Of a stretch of 64,000 nt of DNA, positions 1 to 9,320 are shown one piece after another. The DNA lies in contig NW_027328743.1 of assembly GCF_048564905.1 (NCBI RefSeq), positions 1,054,001-1,118,000 of the forward strand, read 5' to 3'. Under the pieces are notes generated by a model. It did not search any database. It was not told the origin of the DNA and was given only the letters and a program-made list of their open reading frames with translations. Origin of the DNA: Vicugna pacos. Lineage: Eukaryota; Chordata; Mammalia; Artiodactyla; Camelidae. The position numbers were made by a program, and so were the translations under genes. How positions within the stretch are numbered: the first letter of the stretch is position 1; each line of letters starts with the position of its first letter.

Positions 1-266
1 GGTTCCTCCAACAGACAGCAGCACCTGGGTTGTAATAGAATCCCTTAGCTTGACTTCCCTAAGTGTTTTCCTAGGCCTAGCAGTAAGCGATGGTGGGGGA
101 TGGGCTCTAAAGCCAAGTATTAGCGAGTGCATCTCTGTGGGTAGTGGAGGGTTTTAAACTACTTCCCCATCCTTGGAACACCTGTGCCCCATAAAGATGC
201 GTGGAATCTGTTTCCCCACCTCCAGCACACACACGGAGACGTGCTCAGGTATCCTGATTGTGGGGA
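1..266 (+). repeat. Monomer A (reference copy in U1), alpha class
   Basis: 266-base monomer opening GGTTCCTCCAACAGACAGC. It contains the 10-base perfect palindrome CTAGGCCTAG at 71-80, then GGGCTCTAAAGCCAAGTATTAG and TTTTAAACTAC, and ends in a CAGCACACACAC tract and a GGTATCCTGATTGTGGGG tail. Its second half is closest to monomer D. It exists in two main states in the window: the common one, and a derived one with TGTATTATAATCCC, AGTGCTTTCC and GGTGTGGGAT found in U18, U19, U20, U22, U24 and U25. Confidence 0.93.
71..80. other. Perfect palindrome CTAGGCCTAG in monomer A
   Basis: The ten bases equal their own reverse complement and overlap the AvrII site at 70-75. Present in most copies of monomer A; U2, U6, U7 and U8 have CTAGGCGTAG, which breaks the symmetry. 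Function unknown. Confidence 0.8.
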
Positions 267-529
267 GGCTCCTCCAAATGACAGCAGCGCCTGGGTTCTA
301 AAAGAATCCCTTAGCTTGTCTTCCCTGATGGCATGGCTAGGCTGGAGAGTGGGGGAAAGTGGGGGTTGCGCTCTAAACCAACTATAAGCGAGAGCCTATC
401 CATGGGATGTGGGTTTTTAACCTACAACCCACAACCATGGAATAAATGTGCCCCCTGAAAGATGCTTTGACTGTTTCCCTACATCCAGCACACACACGAA
501 GATGTGTTCTTGTATTCTGAGTGTGGGGA
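267..529 (+). repeat. Monomer B (reference copy in U1), alpha class
   Basis: 263 bases, the shortest monomer. It has the most G-rich stretch of the unit (GTGGGGGAAAGTGGGGGTTG in most copies) and the block CCATGGGATGTGGG followed by TTTTTAACC, which pairs it with monomer E. It contains AATAAA at 441-446. A derived state lacks one A in the TTCTAAAAGAATCCC box; in most of those units it also has TTTCTCCACC and GGAATGTGGGTG. Confidence 0.93.
441..446 (+). promoter_or_regulatory. AATAAA hexamer in monomer B (candidate polyadenylation signal)
   Basis: Perfect AATAAA in ATGGAATAAATGTGCC, retained in every complete copy of monomer B I read. A GT-rich stretch (GATGTGTTCTTGT) follows about 60 bases downstream. 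The motif is real, but its use as a signal is inference because no transcript is known. Hexamers like this also occur by chance. Confidence 0.2.
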
Positions 530-795
530 TGTTCCTCAAACTGACAGCAGCACCTGGATTCTATTAGTATCCCTTAGCTTCTGTTCCCTGAGTGTTCTTT
601 TAGGCCAGGCCATGAGGGAAAGCTGGGGGTTGGGCTTGGAGGCCACGTAGCAGTGAGTGCCCCCTGATTCATGGAGGAAGTACTTAGAGGACTTCTCCCT
701 AAAGGGAACACCTTTTCCTGCATTCATCTGGGTGCAGTGGGGCTGCACATCTCTCCCACACCTAAGAATGTGTTCTGGAATTCTGAGTGCAGGGA
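530..795 (+). repeat. Monomer C (reference copy in U1), beta class
   Basis: 266 bases. Together with F it forms a distinct monomer class: both have TCCCTGAGTGTT, GGGGGTTGGGCTT, GAGGCCA, then a GAGGAAGT / TTAGA / TTCTCC / TAAAGGGAA segment and a CATTCATCTG..TG.AGTGGGGCT stretch that replaces the alpha-class second half. A short perfect inverted repeat lies at 732-748. This is the most variable monomer in the window. Confidence 0.93.
732..748. other. Short perfect hairpin in monomer C
   Basis: GTGCAG, a five-base loop TGGGG, then CTGCAC: a six-base perfect inverted repeat. Copies with GGTTGCAG (for example U13, U15, U30) keep five of the six pairs. U27 changes the loop to TGGGC. Monomer F has no counterpart. 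A structural role is not shown. Confidence 0.6.
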
Positions 796-1062
796 AGTTC
801 CTCCAACTGACAGCAGCGCCTGGGTTCTAATTGAATCCCTTTGCTTGTCTTCCCTGATGGAAAGCCTAGGCGGGAGTGCGGGGGAAAGTGTGGTTTTGGC
901 TCCAAAACCAAGTATTTGCGATGACCTCTCTATGGTTTGTGGAGGTGTTTAAACTACATCCCTAACCTGGGAACACCTGTGCCCCCATGAAGATCCGTGG
1001 AGTCTGTTTCCACACCTCCAGCACACACACGAACACTTGCACAGTTATCCTGAGAGTGGGCA
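796..1062 (+). repeat. Monomer D (reference copy in U1), alpha class
   Basis: 267 bases. It shares with A the second-half series TTTAAACTAC, AACACCTGTGCCCC and GTGGA.TCTGTTTCC. It contains an EcoRI site (GAATTC) just before it at 778-783, AvrII (CCTAGG) at 865-870 and PmeI (GTTTAAAC) at 947-954. In most units from U12 onward TTGAATCCC has become TTGAATTCC, which adds a second EcoRI site. Confidence 0.93.
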
Positions 1063-1330
1063 GCCTCCTCCAACTGAGAGCAGGGCCTTGGTTCTTATAA
1101 AATCGCTTAACTTGTCTACCCTGTTTGGTTGCCTGATACGGAGTGCTGGGGAAAGGGTGGGTTGGGCTCTAAATCCAAGTATTAGCGAGTGCTTCTCCAT
1201 GGGATTTGGAGGTTATTAACCAAAAGCCCACAACATGGGAATACCTGTGCTCCTTGAAAAAAGCGTGGACTCTGTATCCCCACCACCAGAACACACATGA
1301 AGAAGTTTTCTGCTATCCTGAGTGTGGGCT
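1063..1330 (+). repeat. Monomer E (reference copy in U1), alpha class, near-invariant
   Basis: 268 bases. It pairs with B through CCATGGGATTTGG and TTATTAACC. It is the only monomer in which the central box has become CTTATAAAATCGC, a perfect TATAAAA at 1096-1102. Its sequence is the least changed in the window; I saw only a few single-base changes and two one-base deletions (U13, U17) over 34 copies. Confidence 0.93.
1096..1102 (+). promoter_or_regulatory. TATAAAA in monomer E (candidate TATA box)
   Basis: Perfect TATAAAA in GTTCTTATAAAATCGC, unique to monomer E among the seven and present in all 34 copies. It arose where the other monomers carry TTCTAATAGAATCCC or close variants. A promoter role is inference only; the seven bases could simply be a fixed mutation spread with the unit. 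Confidence 0.2.
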
Positions 1331-1596
1331 GGCAATTTCAGGTGACAGAAGCGGCTGGGTTCTAATAGAATCCCTTAGCTTGTAATCCCTGAGTGTTTCC
1401 CTAGGACTGACTCTGAGAGAAACCTGGGGGTTGGGCTTTGAGGCCAAATAGTAGCGAGTGTCCCCGATGGACTGAGGAAGTGTTTAGATGAATTCTCCAT
1501 AAAGGGAAACACCTGAGCACCCATTCATCTGCGTGGAGTGGGGCTTCAAATCTCCCCACCACACAAGGTTGGGTTCCAGTATCCTGAGGGTGGGGT
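1331..1596 (+). repeat. Monomer F (reference copy in U1), beta class
   Basis: 266 bases, a diverged sister of C. The usual TCCTCCAACTGACAG opening is worn to ATTTCAGGTGACAG. It carries the best form of the dyad GGGTTCTAATAGAATCCC at 1357-1374, AvrII at 1400-1405 and EcoRI at 1490-1495. It is nearly invariant in its first half; recurrent variants in the second half (for example AACGAG, GGAATGAGG) mark U18, U19 and U24. Confidence 0.93.
1357..1374. other. Imperfect dyad GGGTTCTAATAGAATCCC in monomer F
   Basis: GGG/CCC and TTCTA/TAGAA arms face each other around a central A, with one extra T. Related versions sit at the same place in A (GGGTTGTAATAGAATCCC) and D (GGGTTCTAATTGAATCCC). It is the best conserved short block among the seven monomers, so it is a candidate protein-binding box, unproven. 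Confidence 0.5.
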
Positions 1597-1864
1597 AGTT
1601 CCTCCAACTGACATCAGCGTCTTGGTTTGAATAGAATCCCTTTGCTTGTCTTCCCTGATGGTTTGCCTAGGCCAGTGTGTGGTTGAAAGTGGGATTTGGG
1701 ATCTAAAACTAAGTATTAGCGTGTGCCTCTCCATGGGTAGTGGAGATGTTTAAACTACAACCCACAACTTGGGAATTACTGTGACCCCTGAAAAATGCGT
1801 GTGCTATGTTTCCCCACGTCCAGCACACACAGGAAGAAGTGTTCTGGGGTTCTGAGTGTGGGGA
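1597..1864 (+). repeat. Monomer G (reference copy in U1), alpha class
   Basis: 268 bases. It is the odd seventh monomer that breaks the A-B-C / D-E-F pairing. Its second half mixes A/D-like GTTTAAACTAC (PmeI at 1748-1755) with B-like ACAACCCACAAC. AvrII lies at 1666-1671. Its end runs into the next unit through TCCAGCACACACAGGAAG. Confidence 0.92.
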
Positions 1865-3728
1865 GGTTCCTCCAACAGACAGCAGCACCTGGGTTGTAAT
1901 AGAATCCCTTAGCTTGACTTCCCTAAGTGTTTTCCTAGGCGTAGCAGTAAGAGATGGTGGGGGATGGGCTCTAAAGCCAAGTATTAGCGAGTGCATCTCT
2001 GTGGGTAGTGGAGGGTTTTAAACTACTTCCCCAACCTTGGAACACCTGTGCCCCATAAAGATGCGTGGAATCTGTTTCCCCACCTCCAGCACACACACGG
2101 AGACGTGCTCAGGTATCCTGATTGTGGGGAGGCTCCTCCAAATGACAGCAGCGCCTGGGTTCTAAAAGAATCCCTTAGCTTGTCTTCCCTGATGGCATGG
2201 CTAGGCTGGAGAGTGGGGGAAAGTGGGGGTTGGGCTCTAAACCAACTATAAGCGAGAGCCTATCCATGGGATGTGGGTTTTTAACCTACAACCCACAACC
2301 ATGGAATAAATGTGCCCCCTGAAAGATGCTTTGACTGTTTCCCTACATCCAGCACACACACGAAGATGTGTTCTTGTATTCTGAGTGTGGGGATGTTCCT
2401 CAAACTGACAGCAGCACCTGGATTCTATTAGTATCCCTTAGCTTCTGTTCCCTGAGTGTTCTTTTAGGCCAGGCCATGAGGGAAAGCTGGGGGTTGGGCT
2501 TGGAGGCCACGTAGAAGTGAGTGCCCCCTGATTCATGGAGGAAGTACTTAGAGGACTTCTCCCTAAAGGGAACACCTTTTCCTGCATTCATCTGGGTGCA
2601 GTGGGGCTGCACATCTCTCCCACACCTAAGAATGTGTTCTGGAATTCTGAGTGCAGGGAAGTTCCTCCAACTGACAGCAGCGCCTGGGTTCTAATTGAAT
2701 CCCTTTGCTTGTCTTCCCTGATGGAAAGCCTAGGCGGGAGTGCGGGGGAAAGTGTGGTTTTGGCTCCAAAACCAAGTATTTGCGATGACCTCTCTATGGT
2801 TTGTGGAGGTGTTTAAACTACATCCCTAACCTGGGAACACCTGTGCCCCCATGAAGATCCGTGGAGTCTGTTTCCACACCTCCAGCACACACACGAACAC
2901 TTGCACAGTTATCCTGAGAGTGGGCAGCCTCCTCCAACTGAGAGCAGGGCCTTGGTTCTTATAAAATCGCTTAACTTGTCTACCCTGTTTGGTTGCCTGA
3001 TACGGAGTGCTGGGGAAAGGGTGGGTTGGGCTCTAAATCCAAGTATTAGCGAGTGCTTCTCCATGGGATTTGGAGGTTATTAACCAAAAGCCCACAACAT
3101 GGGAATACCTGTGCTCCTTGAAAAAAGCGTGGACTCTGTATCCCCACCACCAGAACACACATGAAGAAGTTTTCTGCTATCCTGAGTGTGGGCTGGCAAT
3201 TTCAGGTGACAGAAGCGGCTGGGTTCTAATAGAATCCCTTAGCTTGTAATCCCTGAGTGTTTCCCTAGGACTGACTCTGAGAGAAACCTGGGGGTTGGGC
3301 TTTGAGGCCAAATAGTAGCGAGTGTCCCCGGTGGAGTGAGGAAGTGTTTAGATGAATTCTCCATAAAGGGAAACACCTGAGCACCCATTCATCTGCGTGG
3401 AGTGGGGCTTCAAATCTCCCCACCACACAAGGTTGGGTTCCAGTATCCTCAGGGTGGGGTAGTTCCTCCAACTGACATCAGCGTCTTGGTTTGAATAGAA
3501 TCCCTTTGCTTGTCTTCCCTGATGGTTTGCCTAGGCCAGTGTGTGGTTGAAAGTGGGATTTGGGATCTAAAACTAAGTATTAGCGTGTGCCTCTCCATGG
3601 GTAGTGGAGATGTTTAAACTACAACCCACAACTTGGGAATTACTGTGACCCCTGAAAAATGCGTGTGCTATGTTTCCCCACGTCCAGCACACACAGGAAG
3701 AAGTGTTCTGGGGTTCTGAGTGTGGGGA
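1865..3728 (+). repeat. HOR unit U2 (1,864 bp)
   Basis: Complete unit of the homogeneous block. A has the CGTAGCAGTAAGAG state, also seen in U6, U7 and U8. Private changes: GTAGAAGTG in C, and CGGTGGAGTGAGG and ATCCTCAGG at the F-G junction. Confidence 0.97.
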
Positions 3729-5592
3729 GGTTCCTGCAACAGACAGCAGCACCTGGGTTGTAATAGAATCCCTTAGCTTGACTTCCCTAAGTGTTTTCCT
3801 AGGCCTAGCAGTAAGCGATGGTGGGGGATGGGCTCTAAAGCCAAGTATTAGCGAGTGCATCTCTGTGGGTAGTGGAGGGTTTTAAACTACTTCCCCAACC
3901 TTGGAACACCTGTGCCCCATAAAGATGCGTGGAATATGTTTCCCCACCTCCAGCACACACACGGAGACGTGCTCAGGTATCCTGATTGTGGGGAGGCTCC
4001 TCCAAATGACAGCAGCGCCTGGGTTCTAAAAGAATCCCTTAGCTTGTCTTCCCTGATGGCATGGCTAGGCTGGAGAGTGGGGGAAAGTGGGGGTTGGGCT
4101 CTAAACCAAGTATAAGCGAAAGCCTATCCATGGGATGTGGGTTTTTAACCTACAACCCACAACCATGGAATAAATGTGCCCCCTGAAAGATGCTTTGACT
4201 GTTTCCCTACATCCAGCACACACACGAAGATGTGTTCTTGTATTCTGAGTGTGGGGATGTTCCTCAAACTGACAGCAGCACCTGGATTCTATTAGTATCC
4301 CTTAGCTTCTGTTCCCTGAGTGTTCTTTTAGGCCAGGCCATGAGGGAAAGCTGGGGGTTGGGCTTGGAGGCCACGTAGCAGTGAGTGCGCCCTGATTCAT
4401 TGAGGAAGTACTTAGAGGACTTCTCCCTAAAGGGAACACCTTTTCCTGCATTCATCTGGGTGCAGTGGGGCTGCACATCTCTCCCACACCTAAGAATGTG
4501 TTCTGGAATTCTGAGTGCAGGGAAGTTCCTCCAACTGACAGCAGCGCCTGGGTTCTAATTGAATCCCTTTGCTTGTCTTCCCTGATGGAAAGCCTAGGCG
4601 GGAGTGCGGGGGAAAGTGTGGTTTTGGCTCCAAAACCAAGTATTTGCGATGACCTCTCTATGGTTTGTGGAGGTGTTTAAACTACATCCCTAACCTGGGA
4701 ACACCTGTGCCCCCATGAAGATCCGTGGAGTCTGTTTCCACACCTCCAGCACACACACGAACACTTGCACAGTTATCCTGAAAGTGGGCAGCCTCCTCCA
4801 ACTGAGAGCAGGGCCTTGGTTCTTATAAAATCGCTTAACTTGTCTACCCTGTTTGGTTGCCTGATACGGAGTGCTGGGGAAAGGGTGGGTTGGGCTCTAA
4901 ATCCAAGTATTAGCGAGTGCTTCTCCATGGGATTTGGAGGTTATTAACCAAAAGCCCACAACATGGGAATACCTGTGCTCCTTGAAAAAAGCGTGGACTC
5001 TGTATCCCCACCACCAGAACACACATGAAGAAGTTTTCTGCTATCCTGAGTGTGGGCTGGCAATTTCAGGTGACAGAAGCGGCTGGGTTCTAATAGAATC
5101 CCTTAGCTTGTAATCCCTGAGTGTTTCCCTAGGACTGACTCTGAGAGAAACCTGGGGGTTGGGCTTTGAGGCCAAATAGTAGCGAGTGTCCCCGATGGAC
5201 TGAGGAAGTATTTAGATGAATTCTCCATAAAGGGAAACACCTGAGCACCCATTCATCTGCGTGGAGTGGGGCTTCAAATCTCCCCACCACACAAGGTTGG
5301 GTTCCAGTATCCTGAGGGTGGGGTAGTTCCTCCAACTGACATCAGCGTCTTGGTTTGAATAGAATCCCTTTGCTTGTCTTCCCTGATGGTTTGCCTAGGC
5401 CAGTGTGTGGTTGAAAGTGGGATTTGGGATCTAAAACTAAGTATTAGCGTGTGCCTCTCCATGGGTAGTGGAGATGTTTAAACTACAACCCACAACTTGG
5501 GAATTACTGTGACCCCTGAAAAATGCGTGTGCTATGTTTCCCCACGTCCAGCACACACAGGAAGAAGTGTTCTGGGGTTGTGAGTGTGGGGA
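3729..5592 (+). repeat. HOR unit U3 (1,864 bp)
   Basis: Complete unit of the homogeneous block. A opens CCTGCAACAG. B has GGAATATG and ends CCAAGTATAAGCG, unlike most of U1-U8. C has GTGCGCCCTG and CATTGAGG; the E start has CCTGAAAGTGG. The F-G junction has AGTATTTAG in place of AGTGTTTAG. Confidence 0.97.
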
Positions 5593-7456
5593 GGTTCCTC
5601 CAACAGACAGCAGCACCTGGGTTTTAATAGAATCCCTTAGCTTGACTTCCCTAAGTGTTTTCCTAGGCCTAGCAGTAAGCGATGGTGGGGGATGGGCTCT
5701 AAAGCCAAGTATTAGCGAGTGCATCTCTGTGGGTAGTGGAGGGTTTTAAACTACTTCCCCAACCTTGGAACACCTGTGCCCCATAAAGATGCGTGGAATC
5801 TGTTTCCCCACCTCCAGCACACACACGGAGACGTGCTCAGGTATCCTGATTGTGGGGAGGCTCCTCCAAATGACAGCAGCGCCTGGGTTCTAAAAGAATC
5901 CCTTAGCTTGTCTTCCCTGATGGCATGGCTAGGCTGGAGAGTGGGGGAAAGTGGGGGTTGGGCTCTAAACCAACTATAAGCGAGAGCCTATCCATGGGAT
6001 GTGGGTTTTTAACCTACAACCCACAACCATGGAATAAATGTGCCCCCTGAAAGATGCTTTGACTGTTTCCCTACATCCAGCACACACACGAAGATGTGTT
6101 CTTGTATTCTGAGTGTGGGGATGTTCCTCAAACTGACAGCAGCACCTGGATTCTATTAGTATCCCTTAGCTTCTGTTCCCTGAGTGTTCTTTTAGGCCAG
6201 GCCATGAGGGAAAGCTGGGGGTTGGGCTTGGAGGCCACGTAGCAGTGAGTGCCCCCTGATTCATTGAGGAAGTACTTAGAGGACTTCTCCCTAAAGGGAA
6301 CACCTTTTCCTGCATTCATCTGGGTGCAGTGGGGCTGCACATCTCTCCCACACCTAAGAATGTGTTCTGGAATTCTGAGTGCAGGGAAGTTCCTCCAACT
6401 GACAGCAGCGCCTGGGTTCTAATTGAATCCCTTTGCTTGTCTTCCCTGATGGAAAGCCTAGGCGGGAGTGCGGGGGAAAGTGTGGTTTTGGCTCCAAAAC
6501 CAAGTATTTGCGATGACCTCTCTATGGTTTGTGGAGGTGTTTAAACTACATCCCTAACCTGGGAACACCTGTGCCCCCATGAAGATCCGTGGAGTCTGTT
6601 TCCACACCTCCAGCACACACACGAACACTTGCACAGTTATCCTGAGAGTGGGCAGCCTCCTCCAACTGAGAGCAGGGCCTTGGTTCTTATAAAATCGCTT
6701 AACTTGTCTACCCTGTTTGGTTGCCTGATACGGAGTGCTGGGGAAAGGGTGGGTTGGGCTCTAAATCCAAGTATTAGCGAGTGCTTCTCCATGGGATTTG
6801 GAGGTTATTAACCAAAAGCCCACAACATGGGAATACCTGTGCTCCTTGAAAAAAGCGTGGACTCTGTATCCCCACCACCAGAACACACATGAAGAAGTTT
6901 TCTGCTATCCTGAGTGTGGGCTGGCAATTTCAGGTGACAGAAGCGGCTGGGTTCTAATAGAATCCCTTAGCTTGTAATCCCTGAGTGTTTCCCTAGGACT
7001 GACTCTGAGAGAAACCTGGGGGTTGGGCTTTGAGGCCAAATAGTAGCGAGTGTCCCCGATGGACTGAGGAAGTATTTAGATGAATTCTCCATAAAGGGAA
7101 ACACCTGAGCACCCATTCATCTGCGTGGAGTGGGGCTTCAAATCTCCCCACCACACAAGGTTGGGTTCCAGTATCCTGAGGGTGGGGTAGTTCCTCCAAC
7201 TGACATCAGCGTCTTGGTTTGAATAGAATCCCTTTGCTTGTCTTCCCTGATGGTTTGCCTAGGCCAGTGTGTGGTTGAAAGTGGGATTTGGGATCTAAAA
7301 CTAAGTATTAGCGTGTGCCTCTCCATGGGTAGTGGAGATGTTTAAACTAAAACCCACAACTTGGGAATTACTGTGACCCCTGAAAAATGCGTGTGCTATG
7401 TTTCCCCACGTCCAGCACACACAGGAAGAAGTGTTCTGGGGTTCTGAGTGTGGGGA
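5593..7456 (+). repeat. HOR unit U4 (1,864 bp)
   Basis: Complete unit of the homogeneous block. It is preceded by GGTTGTGAG and has GGTTTTAATAG in A. C has CATTGAGG as in U3 and U8. The F-G junction has AGTATTTAG. Private change: CTAAAACCC in G. Confidence 0.97.
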
Positions 7457-9320
7457 GGTTCCTCCAACAGACAGCAGCACCTGGGTTGTAATAGAATCCC
7501 TTAGCTTGACTTCCCTAAGTGTTTTCCTAGGCCTAGCAGTAAGCGATGGTGGGGGATGGGCTCTAAAGCCAAGTATTAGCGAGTGCATCTCTGTGGGTAG
7601 TGGAGGGTTTTAAACTACTTCCCCATCCTTGGAACACCTGTGCCCCATAAAGATGCGTGGAATCTGTTTCCCCACCTCCAGCACACACACGGAGACGTGC
7701 TCAGGTATCCTGATTGTGGGGAGGCTCCTCCAAATGACAGCAGCGCCTGGGTTCTAAAAGAATCCCTTAGCTTGTCTTCCCTGATGGCATGGCTAGGCTG
7801 GAGAGTGGGGGAAAGTGGGGGTTGGGCTCTAAACCAACTATAAGCGAGAGCCTATCCATGGGATGTGGGTTTTTAACCTACAACCCACAACCATGGAATA
7901 AATGTGCCCCCTGAAAGATGCTTTGACTGTTTCCCTACATCCAGCACACACACGAAGATGTGTTCTTGTATTCTGAGTGTGGGGATGTTCCTCAAACTGA
8001 CAGCAGCACCTGGATTCTATTAGTATCCCTTAGCTTCTGTTCCCTGAGTGTTCTTTTAGGCCAGGCCATGAGGGAAAGCTGGGGGTTGGGCTTGGAGGCC
8101 ACGTAGCAGTGAGTGCCCCCTGATTCATGGAGGAAGTACTTAGAGGACTTCTCCCTAAAGGGAACACCTTTTCCTGCATTCATCTGGGTGCAGTGGGGCT
8201 GCACATCTCTCCCACACCTAAGAATGTGTTCTGGAATTCTGAGTGCAGGGAAGTTCCTCCAACTGACAGCAGCGCCTGGGTTCTAATTGAATCCCTTTGC
8301 TTGTCTTCCCTGATGGAAAGCCTAGGCGGGAGTGCGGGGGAAAGTGTGGTTTTGGCTCCAAAACCAAGTATTTGCGATGACCTCTCTATGGTTTGTGGAG
8401 GTGTTTAAACTACATCCCTAACCTGGGAACACCTGTGCCCCCATGAAGATCCGTGGAGTCTGTTTCCACACCTCCAGCACACACACGAACACTTGCACAG
8501 TTATCCTGAGAGTGGGCAGCCTCCTCCAACTGAGAGCAGGGCCTTGGTTCTTATAAAATCGCTTAACTTGTCTACCCTGTTTGGTTGCCTGATACGGAGT
8601 GCTGGGGAAAGGGTGGGTTGGGCTCTAAATCCAAGTATTAGCGAGTGCTTCTCCATGGGATTTGGAGGTTATTAACCAAAAGCCCACAACATGGGAATAC
8701 CTGTGCTCCTTGAAAAAAGCGTGGACTCTGTATCCCCACCACCAGAACACACATGAAGAAGTTTTCTGCTATCCTGAGTGTGGGCTGGCAATTTCAGGTG
8801 ACAGAAGCGGCTGGGTTCTAATAGAATCCCTTAGCTTGTAATCCCTGAGTGTTTCCCTAGGACTGACTCTGAGAGAAACCTGGGGGTTGGGCTTTGAGGC
8901 CAAATAGTAGCGAGTGTCCCCGATGGACTGAGGAAGTGTTTAGATGAATTCTCCATAAAGGGAAACACCTGAGCACCCATTCATCTGCGTGGAGTGGGGC
9001 TTCAAATCTCCCCACCACACAAGGTTGGGTTCCAGTATCCTGAGGGTGGGGTAGTTCCTCCAACTGACATCAGCGTCTTGGTTTGAATAGAATCCCTTTG
9101 CTTGTCTTCCCTGATGGTTTGCCTAGGCCAGTGTGTGGTTGAAAGTGGGATTTGGGATCTAAAACTAAGTATAAGCGTGTGCCTCTCCATGGGTAGTGGA
9201 GATGTTTAAACTACAACCCACAACTTGGGAATTACTGTGACCCGTGAAAAATGCGTGTGCTATGTTTCCCCACGTCCAGCACACACAGGAAGAAGTGTTC
9301 TGGGGTTCTGAGTGTGGGGA
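7457..9320 (+). repeat. HOR unit U5 (1,864 bp)
   Basis: Complete unit, very close to U1, including CCCCATCC at the end of A. Private changes lie in G: AGTATAAGCGTG and GACCCGTGAAAA. Confidence 0.97.

Larger units (their letters stand above)
1..1864 (+). repeat. HOR unit U1 (1,864 bp)
   Basis: Complete A-G unit and reference for this annotation. Homogeneous block type: D has GGTTTTGGCTCC, the D tail has CCCCATGAAG, C has TTCTTGTATTC and GGATGTTCC, and B ends CCAACTATAAGCG. Private change: GGTTGCGCTC in B. A has the CCTAGCAGTAAGCG state and CCCCATCC, shared with U5. Confidence 0.97.

Noticed and set aside
221-236. CA microsatellite (CAGCACACACAC) in most alpha monomers
   Set aside because: Only four or five CA steps, constant in length between units; part of the monomer, not an independent microsatellite.
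320-375. G-quadruplex in the G-rich part of monomer B
   Set aside because: Only three runs of three or more G lie close together (GGGGG, GGGGG, GGG); a standard four-run motif is not met in the usual copies.
184-387. Zinc-finger-like look of translated pieces (HTHGDV, CGEAPP, SS)
   Set aside because: No C2H2 spacing (two Cys, two His in a 28-residue repeat), and the DNA period is about 266 bases, not 84. Chance resemblance.
1-1864. CENP-B box (TTCGNNNNANNCGGG) search
   Set aside because: No match on either strand in the consensus unit. CGAA occurs only after the CA tract and lacks the CCCG arm at the needed distance.
1-1864. Telomere-like or interstitial telomere repeats
   Set aside because: No TTAGGG or CCCTAA tandem run; single CCCTAA-like words in D and C are isolated.
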